Positions 50,213 to 60,944 of a DNA stretch of 64,000 bases are shown here, one piece after another (position 1 is the stretch's first letter; each line of letters starts with the position of its first letter). A program made the position numbers and the translations under genes. Below the pieces are notes generated by a model. That model made no database searches. It worked only from the letters and a program-made list of their open reading frames with translations, and had not been told where the DNA came from. Origin of the DNA: Corbicula japonica (lineage: Eukaryota > Mollusca > Bivalvia > Venerida > Cyrenidae). The DNA lies in NCBI GenBank assembly GCA_038501625.1, contig JAZAYU010000009.1:3781001-3845000 (forward strand). Direction: 5' to 3'.

Positions 50213-52812
50213 AAAATCTTTGTCTCTTTTTTTACTTTAAGTCATTTGTTGAACTCTCATGTTTATTTTATCCACAGTTTATGTTCTTTCTTTATCAGCT
50301 GTTGAAGTACGTATACATATATTGATGAGGTCTTCATATCGAATCATGTATAAATTTAGGCAATATATTACAAGATGTATACAAAGATTTACTTTTAAAA
50401 ATTAAAAAGGACTGAAATAATTCGAAAACGATATGCGAAAATTAATATCTCCTTATTTAAATATGGATTCTTGCGTATTTTTGAACAATGCTATGCAATT
50501 CTGCAATAATGCGATTGCTAAGCTGTTGCTTAGAAGATGTTTCAGCAGTTTAAGTCGGTTTTAGTACATTAGTATATCCTCCGTACAGAAGCTAAGGTCG
50601 TTGTTGTGACTTATGGTTTTAGACTACTTATATCAATAAAATGTTCCTGGTTTATGAACGCAAAAAAGAATTTAAGAGCCAATTTCATGAAAAGATGTAA
50701 AAATCATGCATCTTAATTTGTTTCAAATTTGAACAGTTTACTCCTATTCCATGATGAAAAATTACAAATTTATGATCGTTGTAGTTAGAACATCGGTGTA
50801 GTATACAACAATAATATTTAACAAACACCCATCTTTTATGAAATTATTTGATTTATTGTTTGGCATTATTTTAATATATTCAATGCATAACAAACTCAAT
50901 TAAGACAATACTGATTCGAATGATAAGTTTCCGAGATTTTATATAATTTTTATAATACCACGTGCTACAAAAATTTCCACTTCTCATGTTACAAAACTAT
51001 AATACTTATGCTCTCACTTGTACTCAAGAATTCAGTGTCGTCTTGGAGAAGGTTACGGTACATTTCTAAAACTTAACCACGCAAGTTTCTGTACAAAATG
51101 CATTAAAACTAAGATATGATATTGTCATGTCACAAATTATTTTAACTGAGACACTTTTGGGTTGCTTTTAAAGTGTAGTCTTTCGGAAAATCATTGAAAT
51201 ATGACAGCCTTTTAAAGAACAGCCTTTAGTTAAAATCTTAAAGTTCAAAAAAATTGTCATCATCCATATTTATTGTTAACAGCTTAGTTGACTTGCCTTA
51301 TTCATAAAATGTTCAACCCGTTACTCCATATGATGTTGCTGTTAACCATGGACGAACAGTGTAAATCAAAATCAGCCGGCGCATTAGTGCAGCCTGATCA
51401 GGATATGCATTGTGTATTGATTCATTACGTTATTACTGAACATGAAGCGAACACTTTAGATCCTAAACAAACGGCACCGATGTGCCAGCTTATCTGGATC
51501 TGAACTGTTCGCACACGCGATAAAACTGTACACGAAGTTAATAGTAAAATATATATTGTTCGATTTAGACGCATTGTTAAGCACTTACAATGTGGTTATG
51601 AGTTTTTTGGTGTATCAAACCATTAGTTTATTCACAGGAACGGTGCATTCGAAAGCCACCTCGTTATCATCACCGATATTATAACAACATCGGCTGTTTC
51701 GTAAATTTAAGCTTAATTTAATATTTATTAGCATCAAACATCATTACAATGTTTAAGCTATTAATCAACACAAAAAGAACTGTTTGTTCAGTTCTGTTAT
51801 GTTGCAACGCTGCACGCCCTGATTTATTTATATTCATAGATGGCATGTACTTCTTAAAATTGTAACTAAAGGTTTGCATTACACCTTGAATTTTACCCGA
51901 GTTTTATCATAATGACAAAGTTCCCAAATTTTGAATGTTGTAAAAGAAATGCTACAACAGTAGAATTGTTGAAACGATATTTATATCACCAAAATATTCA
52001 TACTTATGTAAAGAATAGTTTTAAACGTTTGTGAAATATTCGCAAAACATCACTAATTGCCAGTTGTTATAATCATGTTTATGTACCATTGTCAATAACT
52101 TAATATATCCGAACTTAATGGAAAGTTTGTATCTTGAACTATTATCAAAATATGTTTTGGAAAAAAAAAAACAATTATTTGCGAGCAAAAATTTTTCTTC
52201 TCGAAAATAAGTTTTCCGAATTGTCTTTAGTATTTCCTCTTTGATGATGTTGTGACTGGAAACTTCAAAATCAAGACGAAAAATCTGACAGGCTGGTGAT
52301 TGTTCAGGGTTTTTGTTTTTCGTTTGGTTTTGCTAGGACATTGACAAGAAATGCGTAAACGAAGAAACACAATTTTTATCAGATACCGACATTAATAATG
52401 ACGAAATTTCAATTCTTTACATTTACGGAGTTCTAAAAAGTCATTTCTTTCGTAATCTTTAAGTACATAAATAATCATTTGCATCACATTTCATGATATG
52501 GTCATTATTTTTTTATTGATTTTTGCTGTTTCAAAACATATTCAATTTTTATTGATAGTTAAAGATACCTGATCTGTTCTGACTCTCTTTTGATTGTTCT
52601 TTGTTGATAAAAATATAAAAAAAAGTTTTCTTTTAACTGGAGGTAAAGTGTTATCTATTATTTAATAAATCTTATTGCTTAAGTTTTAACTCTGTTTCCT
52701 CGTTAATTAAAAACGTCAGCTTGCTTGCCAGAACAAACAGTGTGAGTACATGATCTTCGCATTGATAAATTGAAAGCAGGGTTATATCAATCACAGCACT
52801 TAATTTGATAAG
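50213..52812. other. TRPC 3' UTR and intergenic sequence
   Basis: AT-rich, with the AATAAA at 50635. No gene or recognised repeat. Confidence 0.5.
50635..50640 (+). terminator. Candidate TRPC polyadenylation signal
   Basis: AATAAA lies 423 bases downstream of the TRPC stop codon in AT-rich sequence, a plausible poly(A) signal. Others downstream are possible. Confidence 0.45.
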
Positions 52813-52813
52813 G

Positions 52814-52960
52814 TCCCAAGTTTATAAAACTGAGCATGGAAACCAGTCTCAAATCTCAAACATCTGATTGGCTGAAATGGCGACCAGTCGCCATTTCAGC
52901 CAATCAGATGCTTGAGATTTAAGACTGGTTTCCAATCTCAGCTTTATAACCTTCAGCCCA
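52814..52960. mobile_element. MITE P1, copy 10
   Basis: Full palindrome with intact centre and both CCAAT boxes. Confidence 0.9.
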
Positions 52961-52991
52961 GGAGCCATTCTTCAGACTGGCGAAAGTTATG

Positions 52992-53123
52992 GGCCCAAGT
53001 TGAAACTAAGGCTGGATGTCTCTCAAGTAGCTTATTGGTTGAAATCGAGCTCGTATTAAAACAGACAAATCATAAGCTCGAGTTTTGAGACTTGTCTTTA
53101 ATCTTAGTTCTTGGATCTTTTAA
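52992..53123. mobile_element. MITE P1 relative, copy 11 (strongly diverged)
   Basis: Shares gggcccaag and the general palindromic plan (gctcgagttttgagact / agtttctcaa-like arms) with the GGGCCC subfamily. Confidence 0.45.
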
Positions 53124-53254
53124 CATTAACACATGTTCATGGCAGAGTAAATTATGCATAGTGTTCCGAGGTACAGAATGTATAATTCAGATCAAAGTGA
53201 TACACCGAAAATATTGGATTTATAATTCATAACGCTTATCAACTGTTTGGACAG

Positions 53255-53410
53255 GTGTACGATACATTCCAATCAAACTTTCATGTTCACGATATCCTCG
53301 CCTTTCTATGTCACCAAATACAGTTGAATAGTACGGTGTTCCGAGAGCCATCGTTGTATCGCCCTGGGCGACATTACGAAAACTCGATTGTGATTTCCCG
53401 GGATAACGTG
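53255..53410 (+). CDS. Orphan exon-like segment, function unknown
   Basis: A 156-base open stretch, phase 0 at both ends, has acceptor tttggacag and a strong donor gtaagg (53411). It would encode 52 residues beginning VYDTFQSNFHVHDILAFLCH and ending in NSIVISRDNV. Base composition is more coding-like than its surroundings. I do not recognise the peptide. It does not join in phase to the exon at 54807, and no partner exon is evident nearby. It may be an alternative TRPC exon, part of a gene extending beyond what I can see, or a chance or decayed copy. Confidence 0.35.
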
Positions 53411-53439
53411 GTAAGGTGTAAGGTCAAATGTACGATGTA

Positions 53440-54800
53440 AGTCGCGCCCTCGTGGTTTCTTGCCTTTGCATCGTGTTCATGCGTCTTCATAATCTTGCAT
53501 CTCCTAAAGGCGCCTCTGGTGGTGTGTTTCTTTCGAACAAACAGAAAGTTGATTATACATGGCAGCGGGGACTCGGATGGGAGCGGGAGAGGGGCGGGGA
53601 TGCCTGTGTACAATATAGTATTTGCAAACTTATTATTCTTGTGAAGAAATTTCGAAAAAAAAATCTTTTTAACACCGTATTCTTTAATTATTCAACTTTC
53701 GCATGCGTAGATGCGAAAACAGGAAACGAAGGCACAAGTCGCAAAAGCGAGATATGCAGTTCGATATAAATATCTTGCAACATCTTCTCGCGACTTTGTT
53801 TCTTTTTTGCGTTTTCGTGATCTCGCTCATCTGACACAGGGCGAAATCAAGGACGAGTCCCAATCGAACACCATAAAAATAACGATTATTTATATGGTAA
53901 AATTACTAAAAAGAATGATGCAAAGTTAAAATGAAGTGAGGTTTGCTGTTTTCGGAACGATGAAATCTACATGTAGGACAATAACGAGAGCGTAGATTTA
54001 ACTGTGATATATATTGACTTTTTTTCATAGAAAATATGTATGTGATCTTCGTTCTTAATACCAGAGATCGTTCCAAAAGGGTACCTGACGCTAGCCATTT
54101 GTGTTTCATATTTAAACTAAACTAAACTAAATTAGACTAGACCAGACTTACAAACTAGACCATACGGATAACTTGATGAAAAGAGCAGTTCAGATGCTCA
54201 ATCTGGCGGTCCGAATTCAATCCTGGGTCCAACCACAAGATAAACTTCTGTCTATAACTTCTGCATCACCTGTATATATATAGGTTGTACTTCCCGTATT
54301 TCTCCAAAGATTACTTACCACTGATCGTTCAAAAGGGGTAACTGACGCTAGCCAGTTGTGTCTTGGCTATGTTTATTGGTTTAACACTTCATTTTGCATT
54401 ACTTCATCGTGTACGCTACTTCTCTTAACCATTTTCTCTTACACGTATATTGTATACTTTATAATATGTATTTTCAATAATTATTCTAATTATGTTTTAT
54501 TTATTTTTGTTTAAAGTAATAAAACGGTGTACCTCTGATAGTTTAAATTCTGTTAAAAGTAACGTATTAGGTGACACATACATAAACAATTAAAATATTT
54601 AACTAGTAAACCATTCAAAATCTTACAATCGATTATTTAAAAACAAAAGATTGGTTTTCATTTTACAAAGCATTTGCTAAAACAAAAAGCTCTTATCAAA
54701 TATGTATACAATGTCTGAAATGAACAGTTATTGAATGAATGAATTAAAGGCATCTTAACTGAATGGAAATTACGTGAAATATTTTAGATTTTATCACATC
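53440..54800. other. Intergenic stretch with low-complexity gcgaaa-rich part
   Basis: About 53700-53850 has repeated gcgaaa/ttttcg words (gcatgcgtagatgcgaaaac; gcgttttcgtgatctcgc), a composition seen in bivalve repeats, so its open frames are unlikely to be genes. The rest is AT-rich. Confidence 0.45.
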
Positions 54801-54806
54801 TCAGCA

Positions 54807-56354
54807 ATGGGTTCCGCTGCTTCCCAGATAAATTCTAGTGGTGAACTAAAAGTATTTCCAACCCTTCAGAAGAATGCGGCGTCACAGCATAAACAACTCA
54901 ACGAGCTCGGATTGGAGAAGCAGCAGACGAATCCTAGGATACTTGTCAGCATAACCAAAGACAACACTGTTAGAATATCTGAAGGCAAATCAACCGCAAC
55001 CCAAACTGGCGAAGAACATGAGAAAGAAGCATCTCTCGGCACCACGAAGAATATTGGATTTAGCACAGATAACAGCGCTTCTAGAGCAAAGATGGAGACA
55101 GCAGCTCAGACCGATGTATCATTGTTCGAAGCTTACCTACAACAAGATACTGATGGACGTAAAAGTTCCTTATCAAGGAAGCACACGCCAGAAACCGCAA
55201 AAGCGGTCAACTTTGCCATTGCGGTTGATCGCGAAGAGCCTAAACAAACCGTTTCTAAGGAATCTCCATGGGTGGATAGTGAAGTAGAGGCCGGAGAGAC
55301 CGATTACTGGACCGATATTGGAATACAGACGGACGACGACTTCGATGAATATTTCGGACCACGGACGGCATGGGGATCGCACTCTGTCGATTCTGCAAAA
55401 ACTCTGACTTTTTGTGAAAACAATCAAGATGAAACTGAATATGAGAAAGAAGAAAAGAACGATGAAGAAAAAGAGAAAGATAGTCAATCGGAACGCGACA
55501 CTCCAGTGGAGGCAGGACCATTTGAAAAGTTATCTTTGGAGAAATATGGAAAGTACAAAGTTCGTTTGTCGAGTGATAAAGAGAAATGTATCGTGTCGTC
55601 TGCCGCATTTCTGGATACAGGTGATGCAGTAGTTATAGACAGAAGTAACATCAAACTCAAATTTGTGGATAAAAAATTCAAATACATATCTTCGCATGAC
55701 CTTCCGGCAAAACCTTGGGGAGTCTGTGCTAGAGGTGTTGATGTTTATGTAACAATGGGAAACACGCACATACAGCATCTTACTGTCGGGCAAGATATGA
55801 TTGTAGATCCTGTTGAAGTTTTTGAAATCAAAGGCCGCTGTCTAGGAATATGCGTCTATGGCGAAAACCTAGTGGTGGGGCTACAAATAGGAGAATTGTG
55901 TTTGTTGAATTTTCGAGGCGAAAGGGTTGGAACAATCCAATTACCGAAATTTAACGGGAAAACATGCAATCCTTGGCATTTGTGTGTAACTACAGAAGAC
56001 AACTTATTAGTCACGGATTCCGACGCGGGTGCCCTCCACTGCGTCAACAAAAAATCAGAACTGGTTTTCACATTCAAAGGTATAGGTTCGCCGCGCGGAA
56101 CTGCTATAGATTCGCAAGGTAACATTCTCGTAGTAGGGCGGGACAAGGAAACCGGGTCCGTTGTATCCATACTTCACAAGGACGTCGAGCTACAGAATAT
56201 GCTGCATATAGAACAAGGTGTGGAGTTAAATAGCAGAATCCTGATGACCTGGGAACAACTTGAGTTCGTGCCGTACTGTGTCTGTTATCGGCAAGATAGA
56301 ACGGTAATTTTAGGCGGGATACAAGAAGCACTGAAAATCATGAAACTACATTAA
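54807..56354 (+). CDS. NHL-type beta-propeller protein with disordered acidic N-terminus (TRIM-like, no RING/B-box)
   Basis: The 515-residue protein comes from one long exon. I chose the ATG at 54807 because an acceptor-like atctcag ends at 54804 and the start MGSAASQ fits an N-myristoylation signal (Gly2, Ser6); the frame is open further up to 54774. Residues 1-235 are polar and disordered, with an acidic run at about 207-232, and include TATQTGE, TAAQTDV and IGIQTDD, which resemble dynein light chain LC8 ligands. From about 245 to the end, repeated blades (PWGVCARGVDVYVTMG; GRCLGICVYGENLVVG; NPWHLCVTTEDNLLVTDSD; SPRGTAIDSQGNILVVG) form an NHL-like propeller of the kind found in molluscan TRIM2/3-like proteins. 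RING, B-box and coiled-coil parts are absent. It may be an adaptor. The propeller call is solid, the partner inference weak. Confidence 0.85.
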   Translation: MGSAASQINSSGELKVFPTLQKNAASQHKQLNELGLEKQQTNPRILVSITKDNTVRISEGKSTATQTGEEHEKEASLGTTKNIGFSTDNSASRAKMETAAQTDVSLFEAYLQQDTDGRKSSLSRKHTPETAKAVNFAIAVDREEPKQTVSKESPWVDSEVEAGETDYWTDIGIQTDDDFDEYFGPRTAWGSHSVDSAKTLTFCENNQDETEYEKEEKNDEEKEKDSQSERDTPVEAGPFEKLSLEKYGKYKVRLSSDKEKCIVSSAAFLDTGDAVVIDRSNIKLKFVDKKFKYISSHDLPAKPWGVCARGVDVYVTMGNTHIQHLTVGQDMIVDPVEVFEIKGRCLGICVYGENLVVGLQIGELCLLNFRGERVGTIQLPKFNGKTCNPWHLCVTTEDNLLVTDSDAGALHCVNKKSELVFTFKGIGSPRGTAIDSQGNILVVGRDKETGSVVSILHKDVELQNMLHIEQGVELNSRILMTWEQLEFVPYCVCYRQDRTVILGGIQEALKIMKLH

Positions 56355-56373
56355 GTAAATGACATACTTATTG

Positions 56374-56379
56374 ATTAAA
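56374..56379 (+). terminator. Candidate poly(A) signal of the propeller gene
   Basis: ATTAAA, a common variant signal, 19 bases after the stop. Such a short 3' UTR is unusual; further ATTAAA copies follow near 56473 and 56625. Confidence 0.3.
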
Positions 56380-57051
56380 ATGGAAACATAGATCCGAGGA
56401 AGACTTGAGAAGTCTTTAACGTGTTTTTTTAAATCTAAATACTAATTAATTGTGAGCTTGATTGTTCTAAGTATTAAAAAACACTGCGATGTAGGAGCTG
56501 TCCCTTTAACTTTTATCAAATGTTTGCAATTATAATAGTCCGAGGTTTATAGAAGGACTTGCTTGAAAAAAATCTAACAGACACATTTAATGCATACAGT
56601 GATTCATGAGTTTTCCTTGTATGGAAATTAAAACTGTCTCTGTGTCGAAAAACAGTTGTTTTTTCTTGATCTTTGCACCGCAGATGTGCTACGCAGCTAT
56701 TCGGATGTTAAAATGAGCGCCCCAAATGTGTCACATAGCCTTAATGACATAGTTAATTATAATTATGAAAACTAGTTTTAAACAAAATCCGGTAGCTGTT
56801 TTAGTGACAGAACCATCACAATAACCAACACTCCTGCGGGATTCACTTTTTTAAACTGGTCAGTGATACAGCATATTTGCGACCGAATGTTTAAAACTGG
56901 TTCTACATGGTTGGACTAACTTCATATCTGCCCCTGCTATGTTCTCATTTGAAGGAACATGAATATGATGCTTTGGCTCATCGAATCCAACAAAACCAAC
57001 AACTCAAAGTATTACTTGCAAATTCACAAAGCCAACTAAGCTGCTTGTGAT

Positions 57052-57761
57052 TTAAGGGATTGCCACACTCCTCCCAACTTTGTTCATCAATAAAAAGAAA
57101 ATTATCAAAATCTCAATAACGGCAAAATGCCGTTAAACAAAGCTTTGCACAAATGTATGTTATTAATGTATCTTTATTTTGCAGATGGTAAGACACGTTA
57201 GAAAAGTCAAGGAAAATAGCGAGATCTAAAAATGCCCTAAATTTCTATTTACATAAATTCACAAAAACTAAACAACACAAAACATCATTTTAAATGCCCA
57301 CATGAGTAATATGATACTGACAACAATTTATTGTGTCCTCGTGACTTACATATGTAAACTTTAGGAGATATTAGTAAAAGTGTGTTTGACCTTCAATTTT
57401 CTGTTCGCTTCCTGGTCGCGTAAACCGATGACAATCACTGATTTCTCTTTTAGTAGTTGAACTATTTTTACAAAGTACACAACATTTTCTTGTCAGTATC
57501 ATTTCGCTCACGTGGGAATTTAAAATTATGTTTTTTATCGTTTAGTTATTGTGAATTTATGTAAATAGAATTTTAAGGAATTTTTAGGTCAAGCTTTTTT
57601 TCTTTCCTTTTCTAACGAGTCCTACTGTATGCAAAATAAAGATTCATTAGTAACATTCAATTGTGCAAAGTTTTATTGAACGGCATTTTGCCATTATTGA
57701 GATTTTGATAATTTTCTTTTTATCGATGAACAAAGTTGGGAGGAGTGTGGCAATCCCTTAA
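57052..57761. mobile_element. TTAA-flanked long fold-back element, copy 3
   Basis: ttaagggattgccacactcc at the left is the exact complement of ggagtgtggcaatcccttaa at the right. Arms of about 330 bases match copy 1 (9530-10226). Confidence 0.9.
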
Positions 57762-58489
57762 AGCAAAATTAGTAGGTATTCGATGACCTTTCAGAGACCA
57801 GAGCACCTTGATTCAAAAAGTAATATGACCATGACAAGAATATATACAACTTAGTCGCTGAGATTGCTAGTAGTTAAATTGTCCCCTGCCGGTTGAAAGC
57901 CTTGTGAATGAATGTTGATTCAGTTATTGTTATATTTTCACTACTTTTGTTGAATTCAACTTACAAATTGTGTGCTTCATCTCCTATATTGCCTTTTAGC
58001 AAATACCAAGGTTTTACACCTTACTTGCATGCTTTTTTAGATATTGCAGCATCCAGATTCTCCGGACATTAGGACGGAGGGAATATCTGTACCTAAAGTT
58101 CATTCCGGTCAAATAAGTAGCCCATAAAACCAAATAAATTCCTGAACTATTAATTAAATCTTCACCAACATGTATAGAGGTAAGCTTAAATCGAATAATT
58201 ACCCCGCTACTTGCAATGTGTGCCGACCTCCAGGTTTAGGCCCCAAGGTGCCCGTCTGGAAATTATTTAACGCACACACGAGTACTCAATTAGGTAAACA
58301 GCTCATGTGAGCTTAGAGAAAATGCGATTCTTTATCCTCGGACTTATGAAACATATGAATGAATATGTTTTGACTCGATGTTCAATACCTCAAAATCATG
58401 AACAATTATGACATTGCAATTTATACGTTGTTCATTTAAGCTGATACACTCCGGAGACAAAATATTGTTACTGAACCCATGTTTTACCT

Positions 58490-58815
58490 TTGACCTTTAA
58501 TTTGGAAACAGGGTCTAGTACATGATCCATTAATGCATGTTATCATGGGCGATTCCATGCCAAAGTTGTTACTAAAATGTGTCCTCAGACACTTAGGTCC
58601 CTCTCCTACAATAACATTTGTAACAAAGGGCCAAAACACTGGTAAAAATGGTTGCAGGAAAAAAATCATCTACACATCCTGCTTGATCATCTGTGCAAGT
58701 TTGAAAGAAATCCGCCCGATAGTTACTGACGAGTTGATTCCACAAGATTTGGGGGACGAAAGTACGGACAGACGAGTGCAACTCTTTATGCCTCCCACTT
58801 TGTGGGGGCATAAAA
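58490..58815 (-). repeat. Interspersed element with atgccccc..gggaggcat end
   Basis: Reverse orientation of the family at 19518-19775; ends in the hairpin atgcctcccactttgtgggggcat at the right. Confidence 0.75.
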
Positions 58816-59231
58816 TTCGTTAAAATGATATACTCTGGAGAAGAAAAACTAAGCAGCAACTCAAACAACCGCCAGAACTGTGTTCCATTTCAGTAAAATA
58901 ACTACCTACCAAGTTTAATGACCGGAAGTGACGCATCAACTATTACTTACACCGTGGTATCTTTCCGTTGAGCAGAACATTTTATTCCACAAAAATCAGA
59001 GTTGACTGAAGTTTTGCATTGGTACAAAATCGGGCAGTTGCATTATTCTCCTAAGATTAACCTTTAACATTGTTCATTTTTCCAGGATTTTAATTCCAAC
59101 CACTTTTTTCTAACAGGAAATACAAGAAATTGAGATCACGCGAAGCATAACTATAGTTATCAAATCAAGTGATTAATATCCCGCAATATCAGTATGTAAA
59201 AGCCATCTTGATTATCTTCACCTGATACCAG

Positions 59232-59376
59232 GGCCCAAGATCATAAAAATGAATATGGAGACCAGTTTCAAATCTCAAACATCTGATTGGCTGAAATGTA
59301 AATTGGTCGCAATTTCGGCCAATCAGATGCTGGAGATTTGATTGGTCCACAATCATAGTTTTATGAACTTGAGCCC
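59232..59376. mobile_element. MITE P1 relative, copy 12 (GGGCCCAAGATCAT type)
   Basis: Ends gggcccaagatcataaaaat and gttttatgaacttgagccc; the core keeps ctgattggctgaaat and ggccaatcagatgc. Confidence 0.8.
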
Positions 59377-59830
59377 TTGGTCTGATGCACGATCTCCAGA
59401 AAAGAAGTTCGTTAGTAGTGTTAGGGATAGCTACACAACAATTTCCAACTTTCTGGCCAAAATCCCCATTAAAATTAAATATTGCTGCCCAAAAATTGGG
59501 TGTGAGCAAACTTACTGAAACCCCTATGGATCCGTCCTTGCTGATGCTGATGGTATCCTAAATTTGTCCCTTCAACTGATAATTTGCACACAAAGGTTTT
59601 ATGAATACAGAAAGGAGTAATGCAAAATTTCATAATAATACTGGTTTGTTTATTTTGATCTATACAGCTCTTTTACATGTTTATATTTGTTGACCTTCAT
59701 TATTAGTTTTTCACTGCAGTTTGTTTCCGGTTAGAATCTATCAAACTTCCGACACCAATCACAAACATCCATACAAAGACACCTATCACAAACAACCATA
59801 CAAAACAACTGTCACATCTGGAATATCCCT

Positions 59831-59982
59831 GGGCCCAAAAAAAACCATAAAACTAAAGCTGGAGACCAGACTCAAATCTCAAGCATCTGAATGGCTGAAA
59901 TGTCGACTGGTCACAATTTCTGCCAATCAGATGCTTGAGATTTGAGTCTGATCTCCAATCTCAGTTTTATGATCTTGGGCCC
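59831..59982. mobile_element. MITE P1 relative, copy 13 (GGGCCCAAGATCAT type)
   Basis: Ends gggcccaaaaaaaac and gttttatgatcttgggccc with the P1 core between. Confidence 0.85.
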
Positions 59983-60036
59983 TGAAAACTAAATCCATAC
60001 TAAAAAACATTTAACAACTGTTGGTTTATACGTTTC

Positions 60037-60733
60037 TTAAGGCATTGCTCTTCTTGTCATTGCTTTTCATAGACAATAAAGAAAAATATCAAAATCTCTC
60101 AAACGGCACAATGCAGTTCCAACAAACTTTGCAAAAAATTAATCTGTATGATTATTTTACATACATTAAGAATAGTTAGAACAGTAAAGAAAAAAAGTTA
60201 GCCCTAAAAAATCCCTAAGACTCTATTTGCAATTTATCACAAAAACAAAGCAACACAAAACAATAATTCAAATGCCAACATGTTTTAAATGAAACTAACA
60301 CCATTATATAAGGTCCTTAAAAAGAACTTTTAATTATGAAGAGGGAAATCAACATTTTTAGTTTTTTGGTTATCCATTTTCGAGACCAGGAAATTGAAGG
60401 TCAAACACACTTTTACAATACAATAACAATACCTTTGTTAGACAAAAGGACCTTAGATATTGTTGTCAGTAACTCAATAACTCATTAAGACATTTTAATT
60501 GATGCTTAGTGTTGCTTCATTTTTGTGATAAATTGCAAATAGAATTTTAGGGATATTTAGGTCTAACTATTTTTCTTGACTTTTTTAACTTTTATTAGGT
60601 ATGTATATTAAACATATATTAATAACATTGTTCTGTGCAAAGTTTAATTGAGCTGCATTTTGCTGTTAGAGAGATTTTGATATTTTTCTTTTTTGTCTAT
60701 GACAAAGCAATGACAAATGGAGCAATGCCTTAA
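60037..60733. mobile_element. TTAA-flanked long fold-back element, copy 4
   Basis: ttaaggcattgctc and gagcaatgccttaa-type ends with arms of about 330 bases; belongs with 10981-11339. Confidence 0.88.
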
Positions 60734-60780
60734 TATAAGCAACAATCAGCTGCACAGGTTATTTGACCTCTGAAGCAGTG

Positions 60781-60944
60781 TCAGGCATGTTTTGCTTTCT
60801 TCTTTGGTGGTCCATCACTGGACGTGTTACATTTTTCTGCAGCCTTATTAAGTTTATCATATAACTTGGAGTCCAATGTTTTAATGATTTGGTATGTCCA
60901 CAATGTTAGTTCCACCTTGTGTGCAGTCCAGCTCTTCTCTGGAT
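60781..60944 (-). CDS. HhH gene, last exon
   Basis: Acceptor tcctttcag. Encodes DPEKSWTAHKVELTLWTYQI, a helix, and the lysine-rich tail PPKKKAKHA, then TGA. Confidence 0.87.

Noticed and set aside
53428..53929. Open frames of 113 and 72 codons after the orphan exon
   Set aside because: Much of the sequence is a gcgaaa-type low-complexity repeat; no splice context or domain.
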